A program made the position numbers and the translations under genes. DNA of 64,000 nt from Firm-04 sp946413695 (lineage in GTDB: Bacteria > Bacillota > Clostridia > Oscillospirales > Ruminococcaceae), in the NCBI GenBank assembly GCA_946413695.1, contig CAMKLV010000007.1, forward strand, positions 1 to 64,000, in the 5' to 3' direction. This document shows, piece by piece, positions 17,454 through 25,857 of the stretch. The notes under the pieces were generated by a model. The model saw only the letters and a program-made list of their open reading frames with translations. It was not told where the DNA came from and made no database searches. Within the stretch, counting starts at the first letter, position 1; every line of letters starts with the position of its first letter.

Positions 17454-18329
17454 TCAGAAATCGAGTTCTGCCTGTAACTGCTCCCGTGCCGCCTTTCGCC
17501 GCACCTTTTCCGCCTCGATAAAATCCTGTGCCGGAATCACGGAGAAATCCTCGCTGACACCGGCAATCGTCAGTGTATATGTCCCCTGCCGGAGCGGCGT
17601 TTCGGTCAAAATCGTAAACGCGCGCATCGGGTCATCGTTATAAAAATCCGCCATTTCCTCCGCGATCATCATCGGAATTTCATTTCCGCTGCTGTCCGTC
17701 AGCTGAGAGGGAGCACGATTGAGATGCTCAGCAGATTGAAACAGGAAACCGAAGAAGTACGAGCCCTCGGGTATCTCACAGGTTTCCAATTTGAGCCCGT
17801 GATCCGAAAACGGTTCGTCGTCAGAAAGATCCGCATCGTTCTTTGACAGTTCAAACTGCTTTTTGCAGATCCGCTGCATAACGTCCTCCGGCGCTTTGTA
17901 ATACTTGTCGCCGATTGTGTAAAGCCACCCGTAATGCTCATACAGATCCAGAATAATGTTGCCGGGATCGGTATCCGGCAGAAACGGGTGCAAAAACATA
18001 TTCTGCGCATAGAATTGCAAAAGCAGGTCCATCTGCTTATAGTAAATCTCCGCAGGCTGGTCAGCATCCGGCATCGGAACTTCCTCCTGCGAACGGATCT
18101 CCGAAATGATCGCCTCCGCATCCTGATCAGAAATGTATCCAGACATATAAAACCCGAACTTCATTTCCAGATCGTATGTGGCATTCTCCGTTGTATCAGT
18201 GATTTCGGTGACAGCAGTTGTTTCAGGCGGCAGAGTCACTGTCTCAATCGGAACCGGCGGCACAGAATCGCCGCAGCCAGTCAGCAGCACAGCCGCAAGC
18301 AGCATCACTGCCGCAGCGCGTATTTTCAT
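17454..18329 (-). CDS. Predicted lipoprotein, 291 aa, unknown function
   Basis: Start 18329 is chosen because it opens a clear type II signal peptide (MKIRAAAVMLLAAVLLTGC, lipobox LLTGC) and has AAAGGA 9 nt upstream; a longer frame reaches 18437 without a good site. The mature part begins with a Pro/Thr/Val-rich spacer, then an acidic globular domain of about 240 residues with many Asp and Glu. No enzyme motif is recognised. It sits between hisF and tyrS on the same strand, with a 104-nt gap to hisF. Its function is unknown. Confidence 0.75.
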   Translation of the reverse strand: MKIRAAAVMLLAAVLLTGCGDSVPPVPIETVTLPPETTAVTEITDTTENATYDLEMKFGFYMSGYISDQDAEAIISEIRSQEEVPMPDADQPAEIYYKQMDLLLQFYAQNMFLHPFLPDTDPGNIILDLYEHYGWLYTIGDKYYKAPEDVMQRICKKQFELSKNDADLSDDEPFSDHGLKLETCEIPEGSYFFGFLFQSAEHLNRAPSQLTDSSGNEIPMMIAEEMADFYNDDPMRAFTILTETPLRQGTYTLTIAGVSEDFSVIPAQDFIEAEKVRRKAAREQLQAELDF

Positions 18330-18433
18330 GCGGACAGTTCCTTTCTGCAATATCGCACATCTCCGTTCTGCGGAAGATGCAGCCAGTACCAGATCGCGGC
18401 AAAACTGCGAAAATCTCGTATCTGCATGCAAAC

Positions 18434-19189
18434 TCACCTCATCAGGATGCCCTTGCTGCGGCAGTCATCCTTAACCTGCGGAATCGTCAGCTCGCCGAAA
18501 TGAAACAGCGATGCAGCAAGCGCTGCCGTCGCATCTGTCTGCTCAAAGACCGTTGCAAAATCGCTGAGTTTTCCCGCACCGCCCGAGGCGATCACCGGAA
18601 TCCGCACGCGCGCACAGACATCCTTGAGCATTTCGAGATCAAAGCCGCCGCGCACGCCGTCTGTATCTATCGAATTGAGGCAGATTTCGCCGGCGCCGCG
18701 CTGCTCAATCTCCTGCACCCATTCCAGCAGATCAACATGCATGTCGATTCTGCCGCCGTTTGCATAGACCGTATAGCCGCCCTTGCCGTCACGCTTTGCA
18801 TCTATGCCGACCACAATGCACTGGGAACCGAAAATCTCAGCGCCCTCGGAGATCAGCTTCGGATTCTTGACAGCCGAGGAGTTGATGCTGATTTTATCCG
18901 CACCGGCGCGCAGTGTCTCGCGCATATCCGCAACCGAGGAAATGCCGCCGCCGACTGTCAGCGGAACGAACACCTGCTTTGCAGTCTCGCGGACAACATC
19001 GAGGAATGTGCCGCGCCCCTCATGCGACGCAACAATGTCATAAAACACGATCTCATCCGCGCCCTGCCGGTTATATTCCGCAGCACACGCAACCGGATCG
19101 CCGACATCCTTGACGCCCTCAAAGTTGACGCCCTTGACAACCTTCCCGTGCCGGACATCCAGACAGGGAATGATTCTTTTTGCAAGCAT
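18434..19189 (-). CDS. hisF: Imidazole glycerol phosphate synthase, cyclase subunit
   Basis: Forms imidazole glycerol phosphate and AICAR from PRFAR with ammonia supplied by HisH. The 251-residue beta/alpha barrel has catalytic Asp11 (CLDV) and Asp130 (VVGIDAK), and the phosphate-binding loops GGGI and SGGAG. Start is ATG 19189, 14 nt after hisA. With hisB, hisH and hisA it covers four consecutive steps of histidine synthesis; hisG, hisD, hisC, hisI and hisE are not in the window. Confidence 0.97.
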   Translation of the reverse strand: MLAKRIIPCLDVRHGKVVKGVNFEGVKDVGDPVACAAEYNRQGADEIVFYDIVASHEGRGTFLDVVRETAKQVFVPLTVGGGISSVADMRETLRAGADKISINSSAVKNPKLISEGAEIFGSQCIVVGIDAKRDGKGGYTVYANGGRIDMHVDLLEWVQEIEQRGAGEICLNSIDTDGVRGGFDLEMLKDVCARVRIPVIASGGAGKLSDFATVFEQTDATAALAASLFHFGELTIPQVKDDCRSKGILMR

Positions 19190-19203
19190 ATTGCTCTCCT
19201 TTA

Positions 19204-20370
19204 TCAGTATTCCGGATCAGTCCGGATCATATCTGTCAGCGCAAGATTCCGGTAGTTGAGATCCTCACGCAGCGTGAAGCCCTCAGCCTCCCAGAAGGCA
19301 TTGCCAAGCGCATTTGCCTTGAACGCAACCAGCAGTACCTTGTTGATGCCCTCCGCTTTCAGTGCTGCGAGTGCACGCGCAACAAGCTTGTGCCCGATGC
19401 CTCTGCGGCGGAACTGCGGAGACACACACATGTGCTGAATAATGCCGCGGCGGCCGTCATGGCCGCAGAGGATTGCACCAGTAATCACGCCGTTTTCCTC
19501 CGCGACAAAGGATGTCTCCGGATTGCGCTTCAAATATTTTTCGATGCCCTCTCGTGAATCATCGAGATTGTTCAGCCCGTTTCCGCAGGCAATCCACATC
19601 TCATAGAGCGCATCGTAGTCCTCGATTTTCATGGTGCGGATCGTCATGGTATCCGCTTTCTGAATCGCCTCCGCGAGATCAAGTGTACCCTGATAAAGCG
19701 ACTTGCCTGCGATCGTGCCGTAGAGTCCAAGATCGCGGCAGGCGATGATATCATCAATCGTGTGAACACCGCCGGATGCAACAATATTGCACTTGCCCTC
19801 TGTCGCATCGCGGAGTTTGCGGAGCTGTTCGACATTGACGCCGGACAGCGTGCCGTCTTTGGAGATATCTGTAAAGATGAACGTCCGGACACCGACCTTC
19901 ATCATTTCTTTCGCAAGATCAATATAATTTACTTCACTCGTTTCAAGCCAGCCCTCGGTCGCGACCATTTCGTTCTTTGCGTCGATCCCGACAACGATCC
20001 TGTCCGCGCCGAATTTAGCGATTGCATCCGCAACGAGCTGCGGATTTTTCAGCGCGACCGAACCGAGAATCACGCGCGTAATCCCGAGATCGAGATACGC
20101 CTGAATCGTCTCCAGCGTGCGGATGCCGCCGCCGACCTCAACCTTGAGGTTCGTGTTCTGCGCAATATTCTGATAAATTTCCGTGTTGACCGGATACCCT
20201 GCCTTTGCGCCGTCGAGGTCAACCATGTGAATCCACTCGGCACCGGCAGCTTCAAATTTTCTTGCAGTTTCAAGCGGATCCTCTGCGACCTTCGCTGCGG
20301 TCGCGTAGTCGCCTTTCACCAGCCGGACGCACTGTCCGCCGATGATGTCAATCGCCGGAAATATAATCAT
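19204..20370 (-). CDS. hisA: HisA isomerase fused to a GNAT N-acetyltransferase, 388 aa
   Basis: Residues 1-240 are a complete ProFAR isomerase barrel (HisA) with Asp8 and Asp130 and phosphate loops GGGIRT and ASGG. Residues 242-388 continue in frame as a GNAT domain (MTIRTMKIEDYDALYEMW, then the acetyl-CoA loop QFRRRGIGHKLV). HisA proteins are normally about 240 residues, so this is a fusion. No stop or frameshift separates the parts; an internal ATG at the junction (residue 242) could give a second, separate acetyltransferase product. It overlaps hisH by 4 nt. The acetyltransferase substrate is unknown. Confidence 0.93.
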   Translation of the reverse strand: MIIFPAIDIIGGQCVRLVKGDYATAAKVAEDPLETARKFEAAGAEWIHMVDLDGAKAGYPVNTEIYQNIAQNTNLKVEVGGGIRTLETIQAYLDLGITRVILGSVALKNPQLVADAIAKFGADRIVVGIDAKNEMVATEGWLETSEVNYIDLAKEMMKVGVRTFIFTDISKDGTLSGVNVEQLRKLRDATEGKCNIVASGGVHTIDDIIACRDLGLYGTIAGKSLYQGTLDLAEAIQKADTMTIRTMKIEDYDALYEMWIACGNGLNNLDDSREGIEKYLKRNPETSFVAEENGVITGAILCGHDGRRGIIQHMCVSPQFRRRGIGHKLVARALAALKAEGINKVLLVAFKANALGNAFWEAEGFTLREDLNYRNLALTDMIRTDPEY

Positions 20371-20972
20371 TTTGCCAACTCCTCAAAATTGCGCAGCATC
20401 TGCAGACCCTTTTCGCCGGATTTTTCCGGATGATACTGCGCGCCGAATACAAATTTGCCGTCTGTGACAAGTGCCGGAATCTTCCCGTCATACTCACAGT
20501 ACGCGATGATGTTCCGATCATCGCAGAACGCCTGATATGAATGCACAAAGTACGTAAATACAGGCTTTTCGATATTCTTCAGCAGTGGTGAATCCTGCGT
20601 GATCACAAGCTCGTTCCAGCCCATGTGCGGGATAATCACACGCTTGGACGGAATCCGGTGCACCTCGCCGGAGATCAGCCCGAGACCGTCACAGTCGCCG
20701 TTCTCGTCGGAGCGGTCAAAGAGCATCTGCATGCCGAGGCAGATGCCGAGCAGCGGCTTTTTCGCCGCATTCTGTTTGATCGTATCGACCAGACCGGTCG
20801 CATGCAGGGATTCCATCGCCGCCGGAAACGCGCCGACGCCCGGCAGAATCACAGCATCTGCGCGGTCAATGACAGCAGCGTCCTTCGTGACCTCATGTGC
20901 GATATTCAGATATTTGAGCGCATTGCAAACCGAAAACAGATTGCCTGCGCCGTAGTCAATAACTGCGATCAT
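20367..20972 (-). CDS. hisH: Imidazole glycerol phosphate synthase, glutaminase subunit
   Basis: Releases ammonia from glutamine and passes it to HisF. The 201-residue class I glutamine amidotransferase has the nucleophile Cys78 in LLGICLGMQ and the His181/Glu183 pair in YHPEKSG. ATG 20972 overlaps the hisB stop (ATGA) and has AAGGGGG 7 nt upstream, and the stop overlaps hisA in the same way, so the genes are translationally coupled. Confidence 0.97.
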   Translation of the reverse strand: MIAVIDYGAGNLFSVCNALKYLNIAHEVTKDAAVIDRADAVILPGVGAFPAAMESLHATGLVDTIKQNAAKKPLLGICLGMQMLFDRSDENGDCDGLGLISGEVHRIPSKRVIIPHMGWNELVITQDSPLLKNIEKPVFTYFVHSYQAFCDDRNIIAYCEYDGKIPALVTDGKFVFGAQYHPEKSGEKGLQMLRNFEELAK

Positions 20973-21553
20973 GCGAGAACCCCCTTGGTCGAAAGCACTG
21001 TGCCGTCCTCATTGAAGCGAATTGCAGCCTTCAGTGCGTGAGCGAACGCCTTGAACAGCGCCTCACACTTATGGTGATCGTTGCTGCCGTAGCGCATATC
21101 AAGATGCAGTGTGATGCCGGCATTGACCGCCAGTGCGCGGAAGAACTCCTCCGTCAGGCAGGCGTCATACTGTCCGATCATCTGATTGGTGAATGTGCCG
21201 TTGAAGACAACATACGGGCGGTTTGAGAGATCCAGTGCGCAGAACGAAAGCGCCTCGTCCATCGGGATATATGCGCTGCCGTAGCGAGCGATGCCGGATT
21301 TGTCGCCAAGCGCCTGATTCAGCGCCTGACCGAGCACAATGCCGGTATCCTCCACGGTATGATGCCCGTCCACATACAGATCGCCGTTCGCCTGAATGTC
21401 CATGCTGATGCCGCTGTGCCGTGAAAGCGCGGTCAGCATATGGTCAAAGAAGCCGATGCCGGTCGAGATCTTGCTCTCGCCTTTTCCGTCAAGCTTCACG
21501 CTGACCGTGATCTGTGTTTCTCTCGTATTCCGTGTAACCGTAGCCTCTCGCAT
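20969..21553 (-). CDS. hisB: Imidazoleglycerol-phosphate dehydratase
   Basis: Dehydrates imidazoleglycerol phosphate to imidazoleacetol phosphate, a manganese-dependent step. The 194-residue protein shows the two family signatures with metal-binding histidines: DLYVDGHHTVEDTGI and MRYGSNDHHKCEALFKAF. It is monofunctional, without the phosphatase half seen in enterobacteria. Start 21553 (MREATVTRN) is chosen because GGAGG lies 6 nt upstream; the frame extends to 21583 without a site. Confidence 0.96.
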   Translation of the reverse strand: MREATVTRNTRETQITVSVKLDGKGESKISTGIGFFDHMLTALSRHSGISMDIQANGDLYVDGHHTVEDTGIVLGQALNQALGDKSGIARYGSAYIPMDEALSFCALDLSNRPYVVFNGTFTNQMIGQYDACLTEEFFRALAVNAGITLHLDMRYGSNDHHKCEALFKAFAHALKAAIRFNEDGTVLSTKGVLA

Positions 21554-21579
21554 AGTCCGCCTCCGTGTGGTGATATAGA

Positions 21580-22077
21580 TCAATAAAAATTTGCGTGTCC
21601 CTGCGCATCCGCCAAAGTGTGAAAGAAATACCGCAGACTGCGCAGGATTTCGCCGATATCGCTTTGATCAAGCAGCATACTGATCTGAATGCCGCTGTGA
21701 TAATGACTTTCTGCATTCAGAAAATGTCCGGTCAGCAGACAGCCGCCGTGTTTGTCAAACTGAATCCGGAGTGCCGTGCGGTCAAGTGAACCGTAGTTCA
21801 CAAGCTGCGCCGTGATATCCGGATCAAGCTGCTGATATGCCGTTTCGAGTGACTGATAAAACGCATAGACATTGCCCGCCGAAATATCACAGCCGAACTG
21901 CGCGGAAAGTCCCCTGCTCGCATATTCGACAGCAAATTCACAATCAAAATCAGTTGATTTCTTCTGCTCAGGTGTCCGGAACAGCGGATGAATCTCCGTA
22001 CACAAAAACCGGAACCTCTCGCCTTCCGCAGCAATGTCGATCAGCGGAAACGGCAGTGTGATCGGCAAATCCGGCAT
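21580..22077 (-). CDS. Hypothetical protein resembling WapI-type immunity proteins, 165 aa
   Basis: A small soluble protein. The core (NVYAFYQSLETAYQQL, TALRIQFDKHGGCLLTGHF, EILRSLRYFFHTLAD) follows the pattern of WapI-family or related contact-toxin immunity proteins: a helix, two beta strands and a final helix. No toxin gene is adjacent. It is packed 9 nt after the CPBP protease gene and 26 nt before hisB, so it is probably cotranscribed with histidine genes. The family assignment is from memory of the pattern and is tentative. Confidence 0.6.
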   Translation of the reverse strand: MPDLPITLPFPLIDIAAEGERFRFLCTEIHPLFRTPEQKKSTDFDCEFAVEYASRGLSAQFGCDISAGNVYAFYQSLETAYQQLDPDITAQLVNYGSLDRTALRIQFDKHGGCLLTGHFLNAESHYHSGIQISMLLDQSDIGEILRSLRYFFHTLADAQGHANFY

Positions 22078-22086
22078 GTCCTCACC

Positions 22087-22782
22087 TCAGCCCGCTTTCC
22101 AGAATTCCAGAACAAAATCATACAGCATGTGGATAAACACAATCAGCAGGATATTTTTCGTCTTCAAAAAACAGATGCCTGCCGCTGCGCCGAACAGCAT
22201 AACCGACAGGAATCCGAAACCGGTAAACGCGCCGACAAACATGCCCTTTTCAATCCAGCCTGGAAAATGAATGCACAGGAACATGAAACTGTTGAGCAGA
22301 ATCATTTTCCAGTCGCGCTCGGATTTCGCAGTCGCATTGAGCATCCAGCCGCGGAAAACGAGTTCCTCCGTAATGCCGACGCCGAGCAGCCAGAAATGCG
22401 TTTGCAGAGAAAAATCAGGATTGATGTGTAAAGTGCCCTTGAACAGCGCAAACAGCCGGTCGCCGCCTGAATACGCCAAAAACAGCAGAATCCAGAGCAA
22501 AGCCGATTTCAAAGGAATCTTCTCTGTAAACATCTGCCGGAACCCGACCTGAAGCTCCGGTGAATAATGCCGGATCAGCAGGAGCGCAGGAACCATCCAT
22601 GTTGCCAGCTTTACGCAGGCACCCAGAATCTCAAGCAGAAATGCATTCTGCAAGGCATCCTTCATAGCAGGGCGAATCAGCAGCGCCCAGCAAGCCCAGA
22701 AGGCATAAAATATAATCGCGTGAAAGATGAGCGCCGGAATCCGGTTTGACTTCCGGCGCGTCATCTCAATATTGTGGCTCAC
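22087..22782 (-). CDS. CPBP family intramembrane metalloprotease
   Basis: A polytopic membrane protein of 231 residues with about seven hydrophobic segments. The conserved CPBP/Rce1 motifs are present: EELVFRGW (Glu-Glu and Arg), FMFLCIHF (second motif His) and HMLYDF (third motif His). Members cleave prenylated or other small substrates in the membrane, and in Firmicutes often take part in bacteriocin self-immunity. The GTG start at 22782 overlaps the xylB stop (GTGA); a later ATG at 22764 is possible since no strong ribosome site is seen. Confidence 0.88.
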   Translation of the reverse strand: MSHNIEMTRRKSNRIPALIFHAIIFYAFWACWALLIRPAMKDALQNAFLLEILGACVKLATWMVPALLLIRHYSPELQVGFRQMFTEKIPLKSALLWILLFLAYSGGDRLFALFKGTLHINPDFSLQTHFWLLGVGITEELVFRGWMLNATAKSERDWKMILLNSFMFLCIHFPGWIEKGMFVGAFTGFGFLSVMLFGAAAGICFLKTKNILLIVFIHMLYDFVLEFWKAG

Positions 22783-24302
22783 AGTGTCGCAAGCTCGGCG
22801 TACTGATCTTTCAGTGCCGGATAAATCTTGCGGTAGAGCTGATAGTAGTTCTCATAGACCGGAACCGCCTCAGCCTGCGGCGCACAGGTCTTATCTGTAC
22901 CGATGATCGCGGCACAAGCCTCCGGAACACTTGCATATGCGCCGGTGCCGACCATTGCAAGGATTGCAACACCCAGCGCCGGACCTTCCTTCGACTTGGT
23001 GGTCTGGATCGGGCAGTTGAACAGGTCAGCAAGCATCTGGCGCCACAGCGGAGACGATCCGCCGCCGCCGCAAGCCATCATGTCATCAACGGTGATGTTC
23101 ATCTCGCGGAAGACCTCGAGGCAGTCGCGGAGCGAATAGGTCACGCCCTCCATGACGGCGCGGAGCATATCACGCTTCTGATGCATCGCGGAAAGACCGA
23201 AGAACACACCGCGCGCATTTGCATCAAGATGCGGCGTGCGCTCACCCATCAGATACGGCAGATACAGCAGACGGTTTGCACCGATCGGAGACTGCTCTGC
23301 CTCCTTATCCATCAGATAGTATTCATCGACGCCCATGCCCTTTGCGGTCTGCTTTTCGGCATCGCAGAAGTTATCGCGGAACCATTTGAGCGAAAGACCA
23401 GCGCCCTGCGTCACGCCCATGACATGCCAGCATCCCGGCACAGCACAGCAGAAGGTGTGGACTCTGCCCTTCGGGTCGATCGAGATTTTCGAGCTGTGCG
23501 CAAAGACAACGCCGCTCGTGCCGATTGTGGTAAATGCCTTGCCGTCAGAAGCAACGCCTGTACCGATTGCAGCCGCAGCATTATCGCCCGCGCCGCCGAC
23601 AACCGGTGTACCGGCAGCAAGACCGGTCTGCTTTGCAGCCTCCTCGGTCAGGGTTCCGGTGATCTCCGGCGACTCATAGACCTTTGCAAGCAGGCTCTTG
23701 TCAATATCCAGCTTTTCGAGCACTTCATCGGACCAGCAGCGGTTCGGGATATCGAGCAGCTGCATGCCGGATGCATCGGAAACCTCCGTTGCATATTCGC
23801 CGGTCAGGATGAAGCGGATATAATCCTTCGGCAGCAGGATATGTGCGCATTTTGCGTAATTTTCCGGCTCGTTGTTGCGCACCCAGAGAATCTTGGATGC
23901 GGTGAAGCCGGTCAGTGCCGGATTCGCGGTGATCTCGATCAGGCGCTCCGCGCCGACCTTCTCCGTGATCTCCTCGCACTCCTTTGCCGTTCTCTGGTCG
24001 CACCAGATGATCGACTTGCGGATGACCTTGTTATCCTTGTCAAGCATGACAAGACCGTGCATCTGTCCGGAAAGACCGATGCCCTTGACATCATTTTTAT
24101 CCGCACCGCTCTTTGCAAGCACAGCTGCCATCGTATGCAGCACGGCATTTGCCCAGTCCTGCGGATCCTGCTCTGCGTAGCCGTTCTGCGGCTGATAGAG
24201 CGGATACTCCTCAGTTGCCGATGCGATCACATTGCCTTTCACATCAAAAAGCACAGTTTTGGTACCGCTGGTACCGATGTCAACGCCAAGATAGTAGTTC
24301 AT
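22779..24302 (-). CDS. xylB: Xylulokinase
   Basis: Phosphorylates D-xylulose to xylulose 5-phosphate for the pentose phosphate pathway, the step after xylose isomerase. At 507 residues it is full-length FGGY kinase. Asp8 lies in the N-terminal ATP loop (GVDIGTSGTK), the catalytic base is Asp240 in GGAGDNAAAA, and the sugar-binding GQMHG motif is at residues 79-83. Ribosome site GGAGG precedes ATG 24302. It fits the xylan-degrading enzyme at the start of the window. A structured leader lies upstream (24303-24495). Confidence 0.96.
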   Translation of the reverse strand: MNYYLGVDIGTSGTKTVLFDVKGNVIASATEEYPLYQPQNGYAEQDPQDWANAVLHTMAAVLAKSGADKNDVKGIGLSGQMHGLVMLDKDNKVIRKSIIWCDQRTAKECEEITEKVGAERLIEITANPALTGFTASKILWVRNNEPENYAKCAHILLPKDYIRFILTGEYATEVSDASGMQLLDIPNRCWSDEVLEKLDIDKSLLAKVYESPEITGTLTEEAAKQTGLAAGTPVVGGAGDNAAAAIGTGVASDGKAFTTIGTSGVVFAHSSKISIDPKGRVHTFCCAVPGCWHVMGVTQGAGLSLKWFRDNFCDAEKQTAKGMGVDEYYLMDKEAEQSPIGANRLLYLPYLMGERTPHLDANARGVFFGLSAMHQKRDMLRAVMEGVTYSLRDCLEVFREMNITVDDMMACGGGGSSPLWRQMLADLFNCPIQTTKSKEGPALGVAILAMVGTGAYASVPEACAAIIGTDKTCAPQAEAVPVYENYYQLYRKIYPALKDQYAELATL

Positions 24303-24495
24303 GGTTCAAATCCTCCGTTCAATTAAGTGATTGCGGGTATTTCCTCCGCCGGAGCAGGCTGCTCCGGAATCAGCACATCAAACAGCCGCTTTGCTGCGCA
24401 GACGGATGATTCCCTAAGTCATCCGTCTTCCGGCTGTATCAAATGATGTTTCACCCTCTGCTGCAATGTTACTTCATTTTCCGTGGATATCCTGT
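24303..24495 (-). other. Structured intergenic region upstream of xylB
   Basis: No gene. Two hairpins are visible: CCGGAGC (24349-24355) / GCTCCGG (24361-24367), and GACGGATGA (24401-24409) / TCATCCGTC (24419-24427). The latter is enclosed by a longer pairing between CAGCCG near 24383 and CGGCTG near 24430. Neither is followed by a clear T-tract on the minus strand. It could be a terminator for the upstream gene or a leader controlling xylB. Confidence 0.45.
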
Positions 24496-25857
24496 TTACC
24501 AGAGAACCTGCTGCGCCTCTGTGACAGTTGTTGTTGTTTCGGTGGTGACGGCGGTTGTGCCGGTCGTGCTGACGGCTGTTGTCTCCTTCACGGGAATCTC
24601 AACGCCCTCCGGATGCACCTCCGGCTCCTCGTTGGTATCGAGGAATGCGCTCAGGTCGCGGTTCTCCGGCCAGAAGCGGCGCTCCAGCACTGCAACATAC
24701 TGACGGAACACAACCTTGTTTCCGACCTTGAGCACCTCATTTTCCTCCGGCACGCCGAGCGCTTCAAGCTGATCATCGGTCATGCGGGAGAGGCGGAGCT
24801 CATAGGTCGGGTTCAGACCGAGCTCGACCATCTTGTCAAAATCAAGCGTTACGGTATAATCCGGATCCATCAGCGTGACCCTGAACAATCCGGCAAGTCT
24901 GGAATCAATGTCATCATCATTTGAGCCGTAACCGAGCTTGTGGCGCTGCTTACGTGTGAGATCGCCGATCTCAAAATCCTGCGCATAGCCGATATTCAGA
25001 CCGAGCAGCTTCATCTGATCTGCATTCAGCGTGAACACCGTGCTCGGATTCTTGGTGATGAGCTCCTTGGTGATTTCAGCACGGGTCTGCGTTGTCCACT
25101 CCGCCTTGAATCCCTTTTTCAGCGGACGCTCGCGGTAGATTTCCTGACGGAATCCCTTTGCGAACCACTTGGAATGATTGTACTCAATATCTGCATCGTT
25201 CGGCTCAATCGCGACATAAGTATTGCCGTCGCCCTGATCGAGCACCTGCACGATCGAATAGCGATAGGAGCCGCCGGGCGTGATGTCGCGCTCAATGACC
25301 GTCTCCTGAATCGCAGGCTGCAGAATATTCTGCACGGTCAGGAACATGAACACGCCGATGACGTAAATCATCAGGAACACCGCGCCGAAAATCGTTTTCG
25401 GACCCTCGCTCGTGCCGCTCGCCAGATACGTGATCACAACCATAATGCCGAGCGGAACCAGCAGGACAAGGTGTTTATAGTTAAACATGAGGATCGGCAG
25501 ATAGAACGGCATCGCGCACATGATCGCAATCCTTGTGACAATCTGCCGCCGTGTAAACAGCATCACCGCGCCGAAGAACAGACACGCGAGCGATACCAGA
25601 AAACAGTATTTGCCGCGGTTTTCATCCGGAATATCAAGCTTGTAGAACATACTGTAATACGCGAGCTTAATAACCCCTTTCAGATAGAGCAAAGACAGAA
25701 ACGAGAGCAGAAACTGCACCGCCAGAATAAAATAGTGACCGTTTCTGGTGCGGAGTGCCTCTTTGATGTTCGTCCATACATTGCGGATCTGGTCGCCGGC
25801 ATCGGCTGCCGCCTGTCTGCCGCTCATCGCGACGGATTTTCTAGCATTTGTACTCAT
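24496..25857 (-). CDS. Polytopic membrane protein of unknown function, 453 aa
   Basis: Residues 1-45 are cytoplasmic and Arg-rich. About six transmembrane helices follow to residue 190 (ILAVQFLLSFLSLLYL, FLVSLACLFFGAVMLF, FGAVFLMIYVIGVFMF). A soluble domain of about 230 residues comes next, ending in a Thr/Val-rich tail (TTAVSTTGTTAVTTETTTT) typical of low-complexity surface stalks. No family is recognised. Its ATG overlaps the helicase stop by 4 nt (ATGA), so both are made from one transcript, yet no functional link is evident. Confidence 0.75.
   Translation of the reverse strand: MSTNARKSVAMSGRQAAADAGDQIRNVWTNIKEALRTRNGHYFILAVQFLLSFLSLLYLKGVIKLAYYSMFYKLDIPDENRGKYCFLVSLACLFFGAVMLFTRRQIVTRIAIMCAMPFYLPILMFNYKHLVLLVPLGIMVVITYLASGTSEGPKTIFGAVFLMIYVIGVFMFLTVQNILQPAIQETVIERDITPGGSYRYSIVQVLDQGDGNTYVAIEPNDADIEYNHSKWFAKGFRQEIYRERPLKKGFKAEWTTQTRAEITKELITKNPSTVFTLNADQMKLLGLNIGYAQDFEIGDLTRKQRHKLGYGSNDDDIDSRLAGLFRVTLMDPDYTVTLDFDKMVELGLNPTYELRLSRMTDDQLEALGVPEENEVLKVGNKVVFRQYVAVLERRFWPENRDLSAFLDTNEEPEVHPEGVEIPVKETTAVSTTGTTAVTTETTTTVTEAQQVLW

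Noticed and set aside
22746..24326. Long plus-strand open frame antisense to xylB
   Set aside because: It mirrors the codon bias of the complementary kinase gene and lacks a start site; its sequence is Cys/Arg/Leu-rich without domain features.
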